Part shown: positions 1-14,011 of the stretch, piece by piece
Layout of the letters: the number at the start of each line of letters is the position of its first letter
How positions within the stretch are numbered: the stretch's first letter is position 1
NCBI GenBank assembly: GCA_013399115.1
Contig: VXAA01004051.1
Location: 296,152 to 360,151, forward strand
Length of the DNA: 64,000 bases
DNA from: Anseranas semipalmata
Taxonomy: Eukaryota > Chordata > Aves > Anseriformes > Anseranatidae
Direction of reading: 5' to 3'
Notes under the pieces: model-generated
The model's input: the letters and a program-made list of their open reading frames with translations, nothing else
What the model was told of the DNA's origin: nothing
The model's database searches: none
Program-made: the position numbers and the translations under genes

Positions 1-1860
1 TTTGAAGATGATTTCTAAAGACACAGGAACATTTGTACAAATAAGGCGCAGATGGGAGTGGGGCGGGGGAGCACACTGGAGCTGAATATCTGGGAAGGGA
101 GGTGAAATGGTTTTCAGCTGGGAAGGAAGTGGAGAAACAGAGATTAAAACCCCCTTAGACTTTCCCACCACTCATAAATAATACATTAAATTGCACTTAT
201 TGCTTTCTGCTCACTGAGAAGCACTGGGCAAACGCCTTGAGTCCTGTGGAAAATCCTGGGGGAATGGCAGGACCGGGAGGCAGAACTGGGGAAAAAGAGT
301 GGTATTTTGGGAAGCTGTCTGAAAGGATGGGAGACTAAAAATAACATGCCAAGTCTATGCTCATGCATGTGGCACACACCTGCATAGAAACACACAGAGC
401 TACATATGCAGGTTTTCTCCTGCTGGCTAAATGCATGAGGACATACGTTACCTACACACACTCACACATGCAAACATGCAGCCTGGACACAAATATGCTC
501 AGAGACTGAAACAGACGTATGTATGCAGTACTGCACAAACACACACATGCATACAGTGGGTAGAAGTGTGTACAGAGGGATGTGTTTATGTAGCATATGC
601 ACATCCACAGGTCCATCACACCCGTGTATGCGTGCACACAAGGTGGGAAAAAGATGTAGATAAGCAGGCAGATGCACTTGTAGTAACCACCAGCTCCCCC
701 TGCACTGCACAGATACATGGTAATCTGCTTGGACTCACTAAGTCATTTAAGAGTCAGTAAAGCCACTTTGTAAAGTGATGATCATAACAACTCTGCACCG
801 CAGGTTTTCCGCTGAAAATCCAAAGCCTGTGTGTTTTCACTACTAACCCACCGTTTACTTAGCAGTCCTTCACAGCAACCAGAGCAAACTACGCAAAGTA
901 TGTACAGACTGCTGAGACCTGACTTCGGCTGAAGGACACCGATCATTTTCTGCAGCTAAAATTCCTCTGCAAATCAATGCCATCCAGTCATTAGTTCTTC
1001 ATGAACCAGCCTAATGGGCCGTCACTTCTCCATCCAAGAAAAGGAAAACACAGCCCCGCTCCTAACCCAGACCTAATTGCACAGGCCAAGAGTGGCAAAG
1101 GTGGGGGAGCCTTTGTTTATTGCTTCCACCCTTTGGCAGTAGCACCGCCGAGAAGTGTTGTTATAAATATTTGTCTTTCTGCCTGTCTGTCTGTCTGTCA
1201 ACATGTATGTCTAAAGAAACACTCTAAGTATACATACATAAACATGACGTGATACCCATGTGTAGTTGTACGCACAGCGTATACATATAACGTATCACTA
1301 TATGCATCTGTGTGTATACATATATACATATAAATAAACAGGCATGTACGTCTCTTGGGAATTTTATTTTACCACCCGATTATTAGCAAAGGTAGCAGTA
1401 ATAGACATATTTCTGTAGATCTAGACCAGTAACATAAGAGCATATTATCCTTTTAGGAAAGTAATTAGCATCAGGGATCTGATTCCTTTTGCTACCCTTC
1501 TAATTAATTATACTTGGTAATGCCATCATTAGGAAGAGCGGAGTATTTGTTCTTTTAATCTCTGTGTAAGGGACATGGGTTGGGAACAAGCTGCTTTGGG
1601 GTAGCTTTGCTGCGCTCTTTATTCCACCACTCAGCCCTCCGCTTTTCTTTTTTTTTTTTTTTCCAGCCAGGCTTTCTGCAGCCAGAGCCTACACCCCCCC
1701 AGACAAAACGACCCAAAACAACTCCCCCCGAAACCTCACTCAAACTCCTCCCTCCAAAAACAGAAAAACTAGGAAACACAGTGAATTAAAGAAGTCTTGA
1801 CTTAAAAACGACCCATATGTTTGCAAATGCTTTCCAAATGATCCCTTTCTGAATCCGTGT
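1..1860. other. Non-coding, CA/TG-rich unique DNA
   Basis: No gene is recognised here. The stretch 360-720 is dense in interrupted CA/TG and CATA/TATG words, such as runs of acacac and atgcata, and 1,260-1,340 is similar with many tatacata words. Open frames in this part are shadows of this low-complexity composition, being rich in Cys, His, Tyr and Val. A short CTGT tetranucleotide run lies at about 1,180-1,199, and a T tract of about 16 bases lies near 1,647-1,662. The rest is ordinary unique sequence. Confidence 0.7.
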
Positions 1861-2170
1861 GTTGTGCGCGGGGTGGCGGGCGGGGGGACACCCCACTACA
1901 GATTGCAGCTCTGATCCCGGGTTTTTTTCCTGAGCTCGGGGGCTGTCTGTGACCCTTCTGCCAGGGGTCGGTGCACTTGCCCCGAGGGCGGCTGTCCCCA
2001 CTGCTCCGGCACAACCGCCGGCCCCGCTCCCACACGTGGGGTCCCGGATCTAAACTGCTAATTGCACGGGTTCACAGATCCTCCAGCGCAGCGCCTCACC
2101 AAAAACCCGGCTCCTTGCCGGGCCCACATCTCTTGGGGACCACACACAAGCACCGCGCAGAGCTTTTGTG
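1861..2170. promoter_or_regulatory. Short CpG-rich patch, possible promoter or enhancer
   Basis: This patch stands out against AT-rich flanks. I count roughly 22 CpG dinucleotides by eye in about 300 bases, in words such as gcgcgggg, ggcgggcgggg, ccgccgg and caccgcgc. A bird genome normally loses CpG in neutral DNA, so retention suggests a CpG island or an unmethylated regulatory element. No TATA box, initiator or splice donor could be placed convincingly, and no overlapping open frame resembles a known protein. It may mark the start of an unannotated transcript or be a small GC-rich spike without function. Confidence 0.4.
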
Positions 2171-3985
2171 TGGCAGAAAAAAGGGGACACATAATAGAAA
2201 GGGCGAGAAAGAGAAAAAGAGTTGGTAAACACATTGGCTGCAGTACCTAGAAACCACGGCAGTGCAACAGGTTCCCAAGAGAAGATCAAAAGTTGGCCTT
2301 TGGGATAAGCAACTGAGCAAACTCAAGTATGTTTCTATAATGAACTGCACAAAAGCAGCAGAAGGAGCACTGCGCTAAACTCAATGAGCTGCTCATAATG
2401 CACTGATATGTATATTATATAGATATTCCTGTACCTGGCGTATGTGTCTGGGCCAACATAGGTGTGTGCACGGGCAAAGTACAGCACATAAATCTGCCAT
2501 ACACACCGTGCACTGTGCAATCCATAAATAGACGTGCACCACAAAGATTTTTGCAAATATTTCTCTCTATGGAGAATTGGAGCAAAAAATTCAGAGCTAT
2601 ACCATGAGAGGTCAGTGTGGGTAACTAAACAACTTTACCTACACATGTAGGTACACCTGTAGAGATGTGTGAGCTTATGGACACTGGGTCTGTTAAACCA
2701 ATTACACAAGATATATGCATGTACATCATATACAGTGAAAAAATAAATCTATGTGTTTAGATGTCCACTTTACATAGCCACATGGTTCTGTGTATATATT
2801 TCAGTCGCAAAGATGCACAATTGATTCTGGATGCAGTGTGCACAGATGGCTGTGTGCTTATTATTGTTGTCTATGGGATACTTTTACGTATCATAGAAAG
2901 TATCACGCTAACACACTGATCAAAAATATTGTATTTTTACTCAAAAATATGTAGTGACAATTTTACTGAGAAGATGGGATGTGTTTTTATATTATAAATC
3001 TTCAGGAGCCTGAAAGATCATTAATAGTCATTTATCTGTCGCCTGACATGACATCTGTCATGTCACTTAGCTTTCCACCAAGAAGAATAGGGAGCGGTTA
3101 TATTAAGTTATGTCCCAGCTATCTTCTTATAAAGAAAAGCCCCCATTTGTTCCAGGAGCTAATATGCTAGCTTCCTTCACTGCTACTCACTGAGGCAGTA
3201 AGCATGGATGTGACAGCCAAATGGCTGATATAAATGCACATGGACATGTAAGGTCCAAAAGGAACATAATACAGTGTAATCCCAATTTAACATTATTTTA
3301 AAATAACAGGGAAACACTTGAACTCTCCCTACATAATCATATGAGTTTTGCCCTGGATACGATTACATGTTTTTCAGGCATGATTAGCCATATGTCTAAA
3401 CTGAAATTAGACAAAAACAAACCAGGCAACTTTCTAGTGCCTTGAGCTGAGCTCAGCACTTTTTAAAAAGGACAGTATTGAACTCATTCAACTGAAGTGT
3501 AGTCATAGCAATTGCTTCATTGAGAGAAATATGTTGTTAGAAAACTAAGCAGATATAGCAGCTTTGAGTAGCCCATTGCTTTAGAAGGGGAGCACCTGAT
3601 GTGACCTAATTGTTTAGCTTGCAGTATGAATTACAATCAGTTTGAATCCTATGCAGTAAATCTTTACCTTAAAAAGCTGTGGTTTCTTAAAAACTTACCT
3701 AGACCATCTCCTCTTTCTCCTAATTAATAGTCTTTCACCAAGAGTCTCCTTAACAAAATAGCCAACATGAACTTATAAAGAAATACGGCAGTGAGGACTG
3801 GAAAGGGCCAATCCATGTAAACTTGTGTGGGGAGTATCTGTGCTGGAGAGAAAAGAAGAAAACCGGTGTAGAACTGTTAGCAATAGTCATTTTTGCCTGT
3901 ATGCTTACACTAGCACACTTCCTCAGACTTCATGGAAGAGGTGGGCTGGGAACACAAACTCTTTCTCAGTTTACAAGAATTGGGG
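2171..3985. other. Non-coding unique DNA, no gene seen
   Basis: This is AT-rich sequence with scattered TG/CA and TATA words, for example around 2,400-2,560 and 2,700-2,830. No open frame longer than about 75 codons looks protein-like. No repeat family is recognised before the relic that begins near 4,000. Confidence 0.6.
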
Positions 3986-4004
3986 ATCAGCCAAGGAAAC
4001 AACG

Positions 4005-4215
4005 ATGCAGCACGTTGAAGACAAACAACAAAAGGTTTTCACAAGGTGCGTGGTTAAACTGTGGAGCTCACAGCCACGTGAGCTGAGAGGAGCTCAAAAA
4101 CAATTAGAGCAAATACTGGAAGAAAAAAAGTCATTGTCAACACACAAGTGAAGACAACTTCTATCTCCAAAAGCCATGCTGGAGGGCTGCGGGAGGAGAG
4201 GGACACAGGCATTCC
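4005..4215 (+). mobile_element. Ancient LINE relic, L3/CR1-like 3' region
   Basis: The words gttaaactgtggagctcac and the following tract, which ends in a lysine-rich stretch (residues such as LEEKKS in one frame), match the layout of the 3' end of old CR1/L3-type LINEs. These encode an 'aggttttcac ... gttaaactgtggaactca...' segment followed by a conserved run up to the 3' tail. The copy lacks a clear tail and is strongly decayed. The assignment is from memory of family structure and is not an alignment; it could be a chance resemblance. Confidence 0.5.
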
Positions 4216-7200
4216 TCCAAAGTGACCACAGATTCAGCAGTTTTTGGTGAATGCCTCCAAGCTGCCCCTGGCTAGTGGTGAGAGCAGTCACCTCGGACAC
4301 ACAGCAGCAGGGACTGAACCACAGCCTTCCCCGTCCCTTCCCCAAATGCAGTTGCTCCCCAAATACCACATAAAAGCAGATGGTGGAGACATGCTTCCTC
4401 CCTATTCTTTGGATGTGTTTTAAAAGCAAGAAGTGATTCTCTGCCTTGCCACAAAGAACTTGACTTTGAACCACCGCCTACCTCCACAAGCTCTTCTCAG
4501 CCTTTTCCAGAGGGACATTCCTCCTAGAGGCAACAAGGAAGGCCCTACAGCAGAAAACTGCTCGGGATTAGGGGTACAACTCTACTATCATCATTGTCTG
4601 CAGGCTCTCTTGGGGGCTCACTGCTGAGCGGGCTGGTGTAGGGGGACAGTATTTTAAGAGGCACTTTGTTTTGCAGATGAGATTGTGGCATCAGGCTTCT
4701 AACTGCAACTCTGCCATAGAAATGAGTGCTTAAAATCATCTTTAAAGTCAGTTTGTCTCTCTCATCTTTCTGGAGGATCCACCTCACTCTTCAGTGACTC
4801 TAGAAGGAGTCAAACTGACTGATGCTAAGCAGTTTTCATATATTCTGAATCTGCAGATTGCCAGGACAATCATTTTAACCCTCCTAAGGATGGACTAGCC
4901 TCTCTCAGATGGCCGTTGAAGGCATCTCAAAGTAGCTCCTGGGATCTTCACGCTGTGGGCTGAGAACCACAGGAGAAAGACAACTCCTTCCCCAGAAGAC
5001 GTGGTCTGTTCTGGCACTGCAGCAGTCAGAGGTTTCACACCGCATACCCGGAACTAAGGACACTCTTCGTGCTTGCTGGCTGTCACCTTTCCTTTAACCA
5101 CTCCTACAGGTGAGACAAGTTGAGCCAAATGCCAGCACTGTGTGCAATGGTACAAAGTCCATGTTAATAAGCAGCTTGGAAGCAGCCTGCAGTCAGAGTG
5201 CCGTACCATGGACTCAACAGAAGCTACCTGAGAAGCCTCTTGGCTTTCGGGGACCAGCTTTACACTGTGAAGGACATTCTCTGTGCCTTCCTGGCTGCAC
5301 TGTTGGTTGGGTGGAGAGTGAGACTGATGCTTCCCTGGGATCTTCCATATGCGAATTGTTGGGGTTTATGTGCATTGAACCACCTGTACTGAAACAAGTG
5401 GGTTGGGAAGAGCAGCTGGGGCAGCGGAGGAGCACCTCCAAGTCTCACAATTGCGATCTGGGATAAGGCTACTCTCATGCAAGCCTTGGAGCCCTTACAT
5501 GCAGCACTGGTGCCTGTTTATTTACAAGAAAGGAGTCTTTCTGACACCACTATGTGCCTTTCCTTTTGCTGACGGCTGAAGGAAGAGATGGAGCTCAGAC
5601 TGCCAAGAAGCTTGAGAGGAATTTTAGGAATGTGTCAATTAGCTGAGAGAGTGATTAGCAGTGATTCATACAGGCTTAGTGTCTCTTCCTTGTTGCTTTC
5701 TGGCTGCATGACTCGACAGGTGAGTTTGCCCAACTTGTGCTCATTTTGGCTGCTTGAGCCCGTTTTGCAGCTGATGACTTAAGAGGTGTCACTTCCCCAG
5801 CAGTAGTTGGGTGTGAGTTCAGCCTGGGTGTGAGCCGGGTGTGAGTTACAAGCTGAGAGGGAAGATGGAAGTTATTCCAAGTCGACGTCCTCCAGAGTCT
5901 TTAAATACTTCAGTTCACCTCAGCCTCACTGAATGTGGTCCCTTCGCTTGGCTATAGCTTTTCTGTTAGCCTCCCACACTCTGCATAAAACCAAACTCTA
6001 GCCCTCTGTGTCCTTTCAATTATTTGCCTTTAGTGTACAAGCTCCAAGAACAAAGCTAAAGAAAAACAATAAAAATAAACAAATTTTAAGCACAACCACA
6101 TTTCATGCCCATTCCTCAAGCCAAGCTCTTGTTATTCCAAAGAACGGGGCCACAAATATGAAGGACAAGAAGTGATAAACGAGTTTGTCAGACAACCAGT
6201 GGATCATGGTTCTTTCTCAAGAAAAAGTAGCTCACAGTGCTCTTTTTAGGTCATAGATAACATGAGACTTCATTAATGACTCACAAGTGCGCAGAGAGCT
6301 TTAAATGAAAACTATTTTCTTTGTGTGCAAAATAAACTGATATTAATGGCTGGAGCAGGAACAAGTTGGCAAGCTATAGGCAGACCACAGTGTGGTCAGC
6401 ACAAATTACTGTCATTTGTTGGAATAATTGCAGTGGCAACTGTTGCTGTTGTTGCTAAGTGTTTTTTTTTTTCCCTGTGTGTCTTTGTGGTGCACACTAT
6501 TTATGGCCAGATTCTGCCATTCCCGTGGATTCAAGGCTGCCCCCTCTGAGATCTGGATCGTCCTGGCTTGGTCTATTCTTAAGGATGGAGAAAACTTAAT
6601 TCCCCCCAGCTACAGTCACTGCCTGAGGCAGGTAACTATTCACAGCACATTTTGCAGAGTGTAGGAAGAGATTATGGCTTATTCTATTGCAATTTAGTGG
6701 CTGCACCCCCTAAGTTGGTGGGTTGGAGGGGTGGACGATTGTGCAATGTGCCCTGTGGCCTGACACGTGATGGAAGGACACCCCGTGTCACTTGGCAGGC
6801 TTGTGGCTTGGAACTGCTTTCAGGCTTGCATAGAGCTGCTGGTTGTCTCCAGCTTCCTACTTCTGTCATGTAGGACCTTGGTGTAGGGAGGATTCACGGC
6901 ACTGTGCTGGATGTAAGCGACTTCCCTGCGGGAGCAGATATCAGAAGAGAAGGTCTGGGGCTGAAGCATCTGTCTCCTTTTCTGTCTATGTCCAGCAAAA
7001 GTAACTGAACTGTGCATGAGCAGAAGCTGATCACCAGAATGGACATGTTAGCAGAAAGAATGGAAGAAATGTACATGGCAAACCAAGGAAAGGAAATAAA
7101 GAGGCAAGAGCATAATTTTTTTTCAGTCACCAGAAGCATTTTAAATATTGTGAAACAGAGAGCTGATTTATTAGCATCCAATTACCCTATGAGAGCAGAA

Positions 7201-9614
7201 CAAAGAGCTGAAGCTGTGCCTGAAGGGAAGGTGATGCTTTCTAACACGGCCAGGCCCGAGCTCCCCCAGAGAAGCGTACCTGATAATTAAAATCAAAGAG
7301 GGCCAGGTGCAGCCTGAGCACAAAAGACAGAACAAAGAGGTGAACTGCTCCTTGAGTGGAAAGAGCATGTTTTCCCCATTGTCTTTGACACAGCTTTGTG
7401 CTCTCAAGTGATCTCTAACTTCTGATGTGCCAGGACTCTCCATCACACACTACATGAATATGGGAGCTGCCACCTTTGAACTCTTCATGTTCGTACTTAT
7501 GCTCACAATGACACCACTCATGAAGGCTGGATGCTGAGATCCCTTGTTTTATGCACCTCCAAGCCTTTCCCAGTTGGGTTACTCCCACTTTGTACTGGGG
7601 GTGCCAGGTCAGACTGAGAATAAAACAGGTCAGGTCTGAGCCGGGAGGTTCCTACTACCTGTCCTGCTTGTGAAAAAGCAAGGTCAGAAAGACCTGAACT
7701 GTCCTGGGTTTTGATGACTGATCTGGACTCGATTCTTTTTTCTGCCTGTGGGAATTTGAAAACAGACAATATGTTCCAGCTCAACATAATTCAGAAACGA
7801 AAGGGTATCTGAAAACTGTGTCAAGGAAGCACAGCTTCAAAATCTTAAAACCAAGAATTATGGCTGAATCTTTCCATTAGTAGTCACAGAATAATGGAAG
7901 ATTTTGACTTTTCATCTCAATTCATGACTCGAAAAATATTAATACTCTGAAAAGTATTGCAGCACATAAAAATCATATCCATCACAAGATAGAATAGATC
8001 AGATCTCTCTTGTTGTTCCAGCATCTGAAATTCCCTTCTCCATTCTCCCTAGAGAATCTCTGTTCAAAACGCCATCATTTGTCCTTCAAATTTATTTCTG
8101 CATGAAAAATATCATTTGAAAACAAAACAAAACAAGCTTTTGGTGCAAGCCATGCCTTCGGACTCCTGACTTAGACCCAGCCCTCCATTAGGAGCAAGGA
8201 GTGAAATGGTTTATCCCTGCAGGAGATCACAGAGATTTGGTTGCAGCATCCCTCATGAAGAATTTTTGCTCCCTTTTTTTTTCTCCTGTCTCCCCACCTA
8301 GTTTTATCTGCATAAATATTAATACTACAACTCCTAATTAAATCCAGGAATATATTTACCTTCACAGATGAGATACTTAAGCGGCACAAGAGGGGCCTCT
8401 TGTTTCCATGAAACTTTGCAGCCTGTAAAATGCAGTGGTTCTTCCCAGGGTTATTGCTGCTCAGTAAATAATGGGAAAAGATGAGGAATATTTCTGAAGT
8501 AGGTCAAGTACACTCCAAACAGAAACATGCTAATAGGGAGAGATGTAAGAACAATGTCAAATGTCAATGATCACAAAGTAGCTCCCGAATATATATTTAC
8601 TGAATGCAATGCTTCTCCGCTGAACAGAGTTGACATAATGACATGCTCTTAGTGGAAACTTTCCTGGTTATTTTATCAGAGGTGTTATTATTATATATAT
8701 ATATTTTTTTTTTACTGAAGTGCAACTAGAAAGTTCCTACCCTAAGAAGACAGGCTCTTGGACTGAATAATAATAATACAATAGAGGCCTGGAAGAGGCT
8801 AACAATGCCTGATTTTCTCAGAATGGGTTTTATAAAGCCATCAGCTTAGCTAAATTTCTCTCCACACCCGATGCAACAGCACAGCCTAACTAGTATCAAT
8901 GAAACTATTGTTTGTGGGAACTTCACATGGGCTGATGCTGAAGTCCAGATAAAACACCCCAACTGCAGCTTCATTGTCCACAAAAACTTATTTCCCTGTC
9001 AAGAAAAAATCTAGACTGATTTGACATGAGATTCGATAAACCCACGCTGCCTGGTCCTTACCAACTGTGTGTATGCAAGCAGTGTGGCTCATAATATGTT
9101 ATACTATTCATGCTGCAAACAGTTGCAAAACCACTTCCAGGGTGGACACCAGTAGACCCATGTCAAACAGGACGTAATGAATGGGGTTTTGCAAAAGCCT
9201 TTCTGGAGCCTGGCAAATCGTTGTTCGTGAGCTGGATGATGTGTGACAAAGCAAACCAGAAGGGCTGTTATTTCAGTAAGGCTGTGGGCAAAGTTCAACA
9301 CTTGTACTGTCCCTCCCTCTCTTCTGTTCCACTGCTCCTGGCTGATCAAAAGCCAGTATGATATGTCAAAGAGAAAAACTCAGCATCATGCTGAAATTAA
9401 TAAACCAGGGTGTCTTATGCAAGACACATGAGCTAAGCCTGTCCCACTGCTCACTACCAGGAAGATCTCCACTCTGTTTATCTTCTGCTACTGCTTCAAA
9501 ACTGCCACATCCCAAGAGACCGATGGGAAAAAGTACCATGGGATTTGTTTGCTTTGGATCCAGTTCAACTCAAAACCACAAAGATGGCTCCATAACCAAC
9601 TTTTGATTAGAGCT
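4216..9614. other. Non-coding unique DNA, no gene seen
   Basis: About 5.4 kb of unique sequence without a recognisable gene, RNA or mobile element. Minor features are three spaced copies of gggtgtgag at about 5,807-5,845, a T-rich tract near 6,461-6,471, and TATATA followed by a T tract near 8,693-8,713. The region around 8,580-8,660 is AT-rich with little low complexity and could be conserved non-coding DNA. The longest open frames here are about 118 codons and show no domain I recognise. Confidence 0.6.
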
Positions 9615-10122
9615 GATCAAGTCCAGGGATAGTCAGACTTGGAGGGAGGTCTTTGAGAAAAGCATGGAGCAGCTCAAAGCCAGAGGAGAGTAGCAGCCGG
9701 AAAACATGGGTCAGAAATCTAGAAAACATACAAGAAATGGCTGAAAAAGAGTGGGTTTGTTCAGTCTAGAAAAGGCAAAGAGAACACAGGCTAATAGTCC
9801 ACAAACACATGAATGAGAAGAGGGAGGTTATAGAGCTCTGTGTCTTCTACAGAATGGAGATGAGGAGTCTTGTCATTGAGCTGCAGCAAGGTGGGTGACA
9901 TTAGACATTACAGTGAAAACTGTTCAAAGTGAAGATAGGGAAGGACTGGAAGAGGTTGCGGAGGGAGGTTGTGGTACCTCCACCATTAAAGAATTTTAAG
10001 AAGAGGTTCAGCATGCATATGCCAGGAATGGATTAAGTCTGTGTAGGCCCTGGATAAGGACAAATCGACACCTTCACAAGGCCCCTTCCCATGCTGTCTT
10101 CCAGGACTCGATGATTTGAATG
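9615..10122 (+). mobile_element. CR1 LINE fragment, decayed 3' end
   Basis: The order of words follows the avian CR1 3' region on the plus strand. An 'agaggagag...' segment near 9,680 is followed by 'ttgttcagtctagaaaaggc' near 9,757-9,776, then a block equivalent to 'actggaagaggttg...gaggttgtgg' near 9,945-9,975. Next comes the segment equivalent to 'ttaagaagaggttc', and the copy ends in 'gactcgatgatttgaatg' near 10,104-10,122. It is 5'-truncated, as is usual for CR1, and carries many substitutions and indels. No open reading frame survives. It is clearly older than the copy at 44.8 kb. Confidence 0.78.
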
Positions 10123-12900
10123 TATGCAAAATTCACTGGACACACTTCCTCAGATAAATTCATTGTTCGGTCCATTACCTACTGCCTCTGATGTCTGGAG
10201 AAGGCCTTACTGAAAGTCTCATGGGAAAGCATCAGGCAGTTTGGTCAGTTTGGTCTCCAACCCACCTCAATGCACTAAAGATGGCAAAGAAAATTTACGT
10301 GAGAATGAGCAAGCTTTCTTACCTTGGTAAATCAAACACGGGCATACTGACACCTGGAAGTCCAGGAAGGACTAGGACAGTTGGGCACAACGTGGATCAG
10401 CCTCCATATCTGAATTGCCCCCAGCTCCAAGATGTTTACATCTAAACTGTTGTTTGTGGGCCTCCCTGCCACTTTCCCACATCGGCAGCTATTGTGAAGC
10501 GCCACATGAGGATTTTTTTTGTGTCGGGAAGCCTTTCAGGGACCCTTATTTTATCTAAATAAGGACAAAGAGCTTGTGCAGTGCCAGCGCTGCCCCACTG
10601 GAGTCAAAAGGCAGCTCTGCTTAAACACCAGTGGCGTGAGGCCCGAAGATGTGCAGCTCCAGCGAGGACCCGGGAGGCGACAGTCTGTTCCTGCCAACCA
10701 ACAACGTGGCTGTTTATCCAAAGGAACAGAGCTCTGTGTGAATGATGATAGGTTTATTTTGCAGTCAGCGTCAGAAATTATGGCACTTTTCCATCTATTG
10801 TCCTATATGCTAAGTAAACATCATAAACCATTCTGTGCTATGTGCTTCTGAAAATCATAACGCAAGAGTTACCATCAAGGAACAATGAAAGAGCAAACAA
10901 GGAAGCCAAACCATATACGTTAGCTTTGTTTTCCGTATGGTAGAGTAGTGTATGACTTGGTCTCTCCTGTCATGTCTTTTATGGTGTTTTTTAAAGCTAC
11001 TATGCTGTGTTATATGGCTCCATTCATAAAATTAAACTGTACAGGGCAGGAAATCATTCCCATTTTCGTGATCATATCATCTAAACCCATGCTGCAGGCG
11101 ACAGGGAAAAATTACTAGCCCTGATGCACATTTAAGGAGTTTCTTCTGCTGCATGGATCCCACATCAATAAGAACCTCTGCACAGGCAGCAAAGAAAAAA
11201 CCCATGGGGTAGACTGAAATGATTTTTGTGTGTGCGTGTGTGTGGTTTGGTTTAATTTAAAGATGTGCAGATAGAGTTTTCACTCAGCGCGCGGTACTGA
11301 TTAGTGCAAGGCAGCAAACTTGCTTGGAGATCTTAAGGCCCCAGAAATCAATCTGTGGGCGTATAGTGATTGGAAAGGTTTAAAGGGTGATGATTTGATA
11401 ATTTCTTTAGTCCAGAAGCCTGCAGAGAACACACACACACATGAAGTCTGGTCTAGGGCTGCCCGATATCCCAACTGCCATGTACACAGGTACCGAAAGC
11501 CCATGTGCTGGTCTGTATGGACATACTGGGATGAGATGGACCAACCTAGGGACATCCCAGACGGTGATATCTGCAGACAGACCCAGGTAATGCAGAATGT
11601 CTATTCAAGGCCTGCTTGGCCTCTGGGCTCTAGAGGTGCCACAACCAGCTACTAAAAACTGGATGAAATAGTTCTTAAATGTGCAACAGCAGTTCGAAAA
11701 TGGGGAGATGAAAGATAATGCCCATCCCTAAATAATAACCCAGTCCCTTCTGAGTTGCCTTGATAAATAAGTAAGGCTTAGTTTCTTCTTGGACAATACT
11801 TGCAGTGCAGGTGGGACCAGCCTGCAGGTCTGCATGAGGATCACCACTGTAGTCTCCCACCACAGCACTGGCACATCCCTCATGGTGAACTGTGCTTTTC
11901 TCACCTTCTGCCTCCAAACCTCCACAAAGCTCTACATCCACCTAACTTGCCTGAGTTTATGAGCTAAGTCTTGTGGCTCTCAGTCACCTCAAACCCTTGT
12001 TTTGCTCTACTTGCCTAGGAGGTGCGCAGCACACAAGGATGTCAGAGACATCCCACCACCATCCAGGCTGAAGCTGCATAAACTCAAAATTCATCCCAAT
12101 GCAAAGCCTTCCTCAGGAAGGACAGACAGCATGTCCCATATTTTTTATTAAAAAAAAATCTCTGCATGGTTTTTCTTACCTGCTGATTCTATTTATTGGC
12201 AAAATATCCCACCAGACTGAAATACTGGCTTTTGGAAAAGGGTGGTAAATCATAAATGAATGTTGTTTTCAGCATCATAATAGGGCATTTGGAGGGTTCT
12301 ATATGCTTTCCATATCCCTGACATGAACACAGCTGTGTACTCACATATGAAAAACAAGCTTTCAGTGCTGAACCGCAGAGATCATTTATTGTTTGGAGTC
12401 CTTTCTCAAGAGAGCTCATTACATTTTATAAAAGGAAAAAAAAAAAAAACCAAGAAAAACAAGAAATCCTTTATATTACAGCTCTGCTCATTTAGTATAA
12501 CTATGACAGTATACCAAAAATCTGTGGAGCTTTAAATGTAGTATAATATATCACCTTTATACTTTCAAACCAATTCTCTTATGGCTTAAGAATGCTCCAA
12601 CTCTCTTCTTCAGATGTATACAGCAAATACAAAGTCAATCTTATGTTGTTGCACACTGTACATTGAATATTTCTAAATGTGCACAGCTGGCAATATTAAT
12701 TCTTAAGAGTCTACTTATGACCAAGTGTACATTAAAGGTCCGTTACACATAACATGTATTTACAAATGCACATCTCTCCTTATCCTGCAAAATACACACA
12801 GAGTTTGATCTTCAATCAGTTATCTACCCAGTATATTTAAGAAAGGGTCACTCTAATTACCCCTTTCCTAAGCTCTTCACTTAGCTTCTCCTGCTGTCAA
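10123..12900. other. Non-coding unique DNA, possible conserved block at 10.7-10.9 kb
   Basis: No gene is recognised. Bases 10,735-10,860 are AT-rich, low in simple repeat, and show the composition common in vertebrate conserved non-coding elements; this is an impression only. A TG run lies near 11,227-11,244, a short CA run near 11,429-11,440, and an A tract near 12,436-12,449. Open frames up to about 111 codons have no recognisable domains. Confidence 0.55.
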
Positions 12901-13337
12901 CTATCACACCAGGCAGAGCGTTCATGGAGGTCGCACATGGGCTGCCCTGGCAGGGAGCGGTCCCAGTTCTCTGCTGCACAGTGTGCAAAGGCATCTGACC
13001 TGGTTCTGCAAAAATTTAGGGGGGCACTTCACTCTTTAACCACCTCCCTGGACATAAGCAATGAAGCACTGTCTCTAAACCCTTTCCCCCCTCAGTGACC
13101 AGCAAAACCACCGCTATGCCATGGGTGTTTTGGTGCACTGCTTAATGAAGCTGTGCAAATCTGCACACATTAATACAGTGATGCTGAAACCACTCCTGCA
13201 GGGTTTGGGTCATCACCAGTTAAACCAGATTCAAAACCTTAATTAGCCTAACATGAGCAGGATTCAGCCGTGAAGTAGAGAGGCCGGGGGAAGGAGGGAA
13301 GAGGGTGGATGCTCTTTATCAAGACGGATACTCAGGT

Positions 13338-13361
13338 GGGGGGGTGCAGGGATGGGAAGGG
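13338..13361 (+). other. G-quadruplex motif (four G3+ runs)
   Basis: G runs are visible at 13,338-13,344, 13,349-13,351, 13,354-13,356 and 13,359-13,361, separated by loops of 4, 2 and 2 bases. This satisfies the usual G3+N1-7 rule. Short loops favour a stable structure. Function is unknown. Confidence 0.75.
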
Positions 13362-14011
13362 ATGCCCGACTTCTTCCCCAGGCATGGGAAATAAAAAGCA
13401 TTGTGGAAAGTGAGTGAAGCTCCTCTGCATTCCTGCTGTGCCCATCTCCAAAGAGGGGAGCAAAGCACAGATGTAGGAGAAGCAGCCAAACCGCCTGGGA
13501 GATGGAAAACCCAGCCCCCTGTACCCCCTCCCTCCCCGCCTCCCTCTCCATCTATGTCGCTTGGGGGCTGAAAGGATTTTTTCCAGCAGTTTTGCACCTC
13601 TGTCCCTGCTCGAAGTCCCACCCCGGTGCAGGGGCTGGATCCCCGCCAGGGCAGTGCTGGCCCCACTGTCTGACAGCTCTGCGCGTGGGCATTCACGCAG
13701 CTGGGGTCCCTGCTCTCCGAAACCCAAGCACGACACTGACAGCCGGGTTTTAATCACGCAAGGGCTGATAACCATCAAACGCCGCTAATTTCCAACAAAT
13801 TATCTAATCCAGATGCTTGCTGGATTTGAGTAAACACTGCACCCAACAGGATCATAAAACAAATAAGCACAAAGCGGTTTAGGGTTTCAGCCCTCGCCTT
13901 GCCTAGCCCAGTACCCTCAAATGGGGAAAAATGCAAATCAGGTGATCCTGTGCTTGTGTTTGAAACCAGATCGGTTCCTGGGGGGTCACATACAAGCCCC
14001 CCACATGGCGC

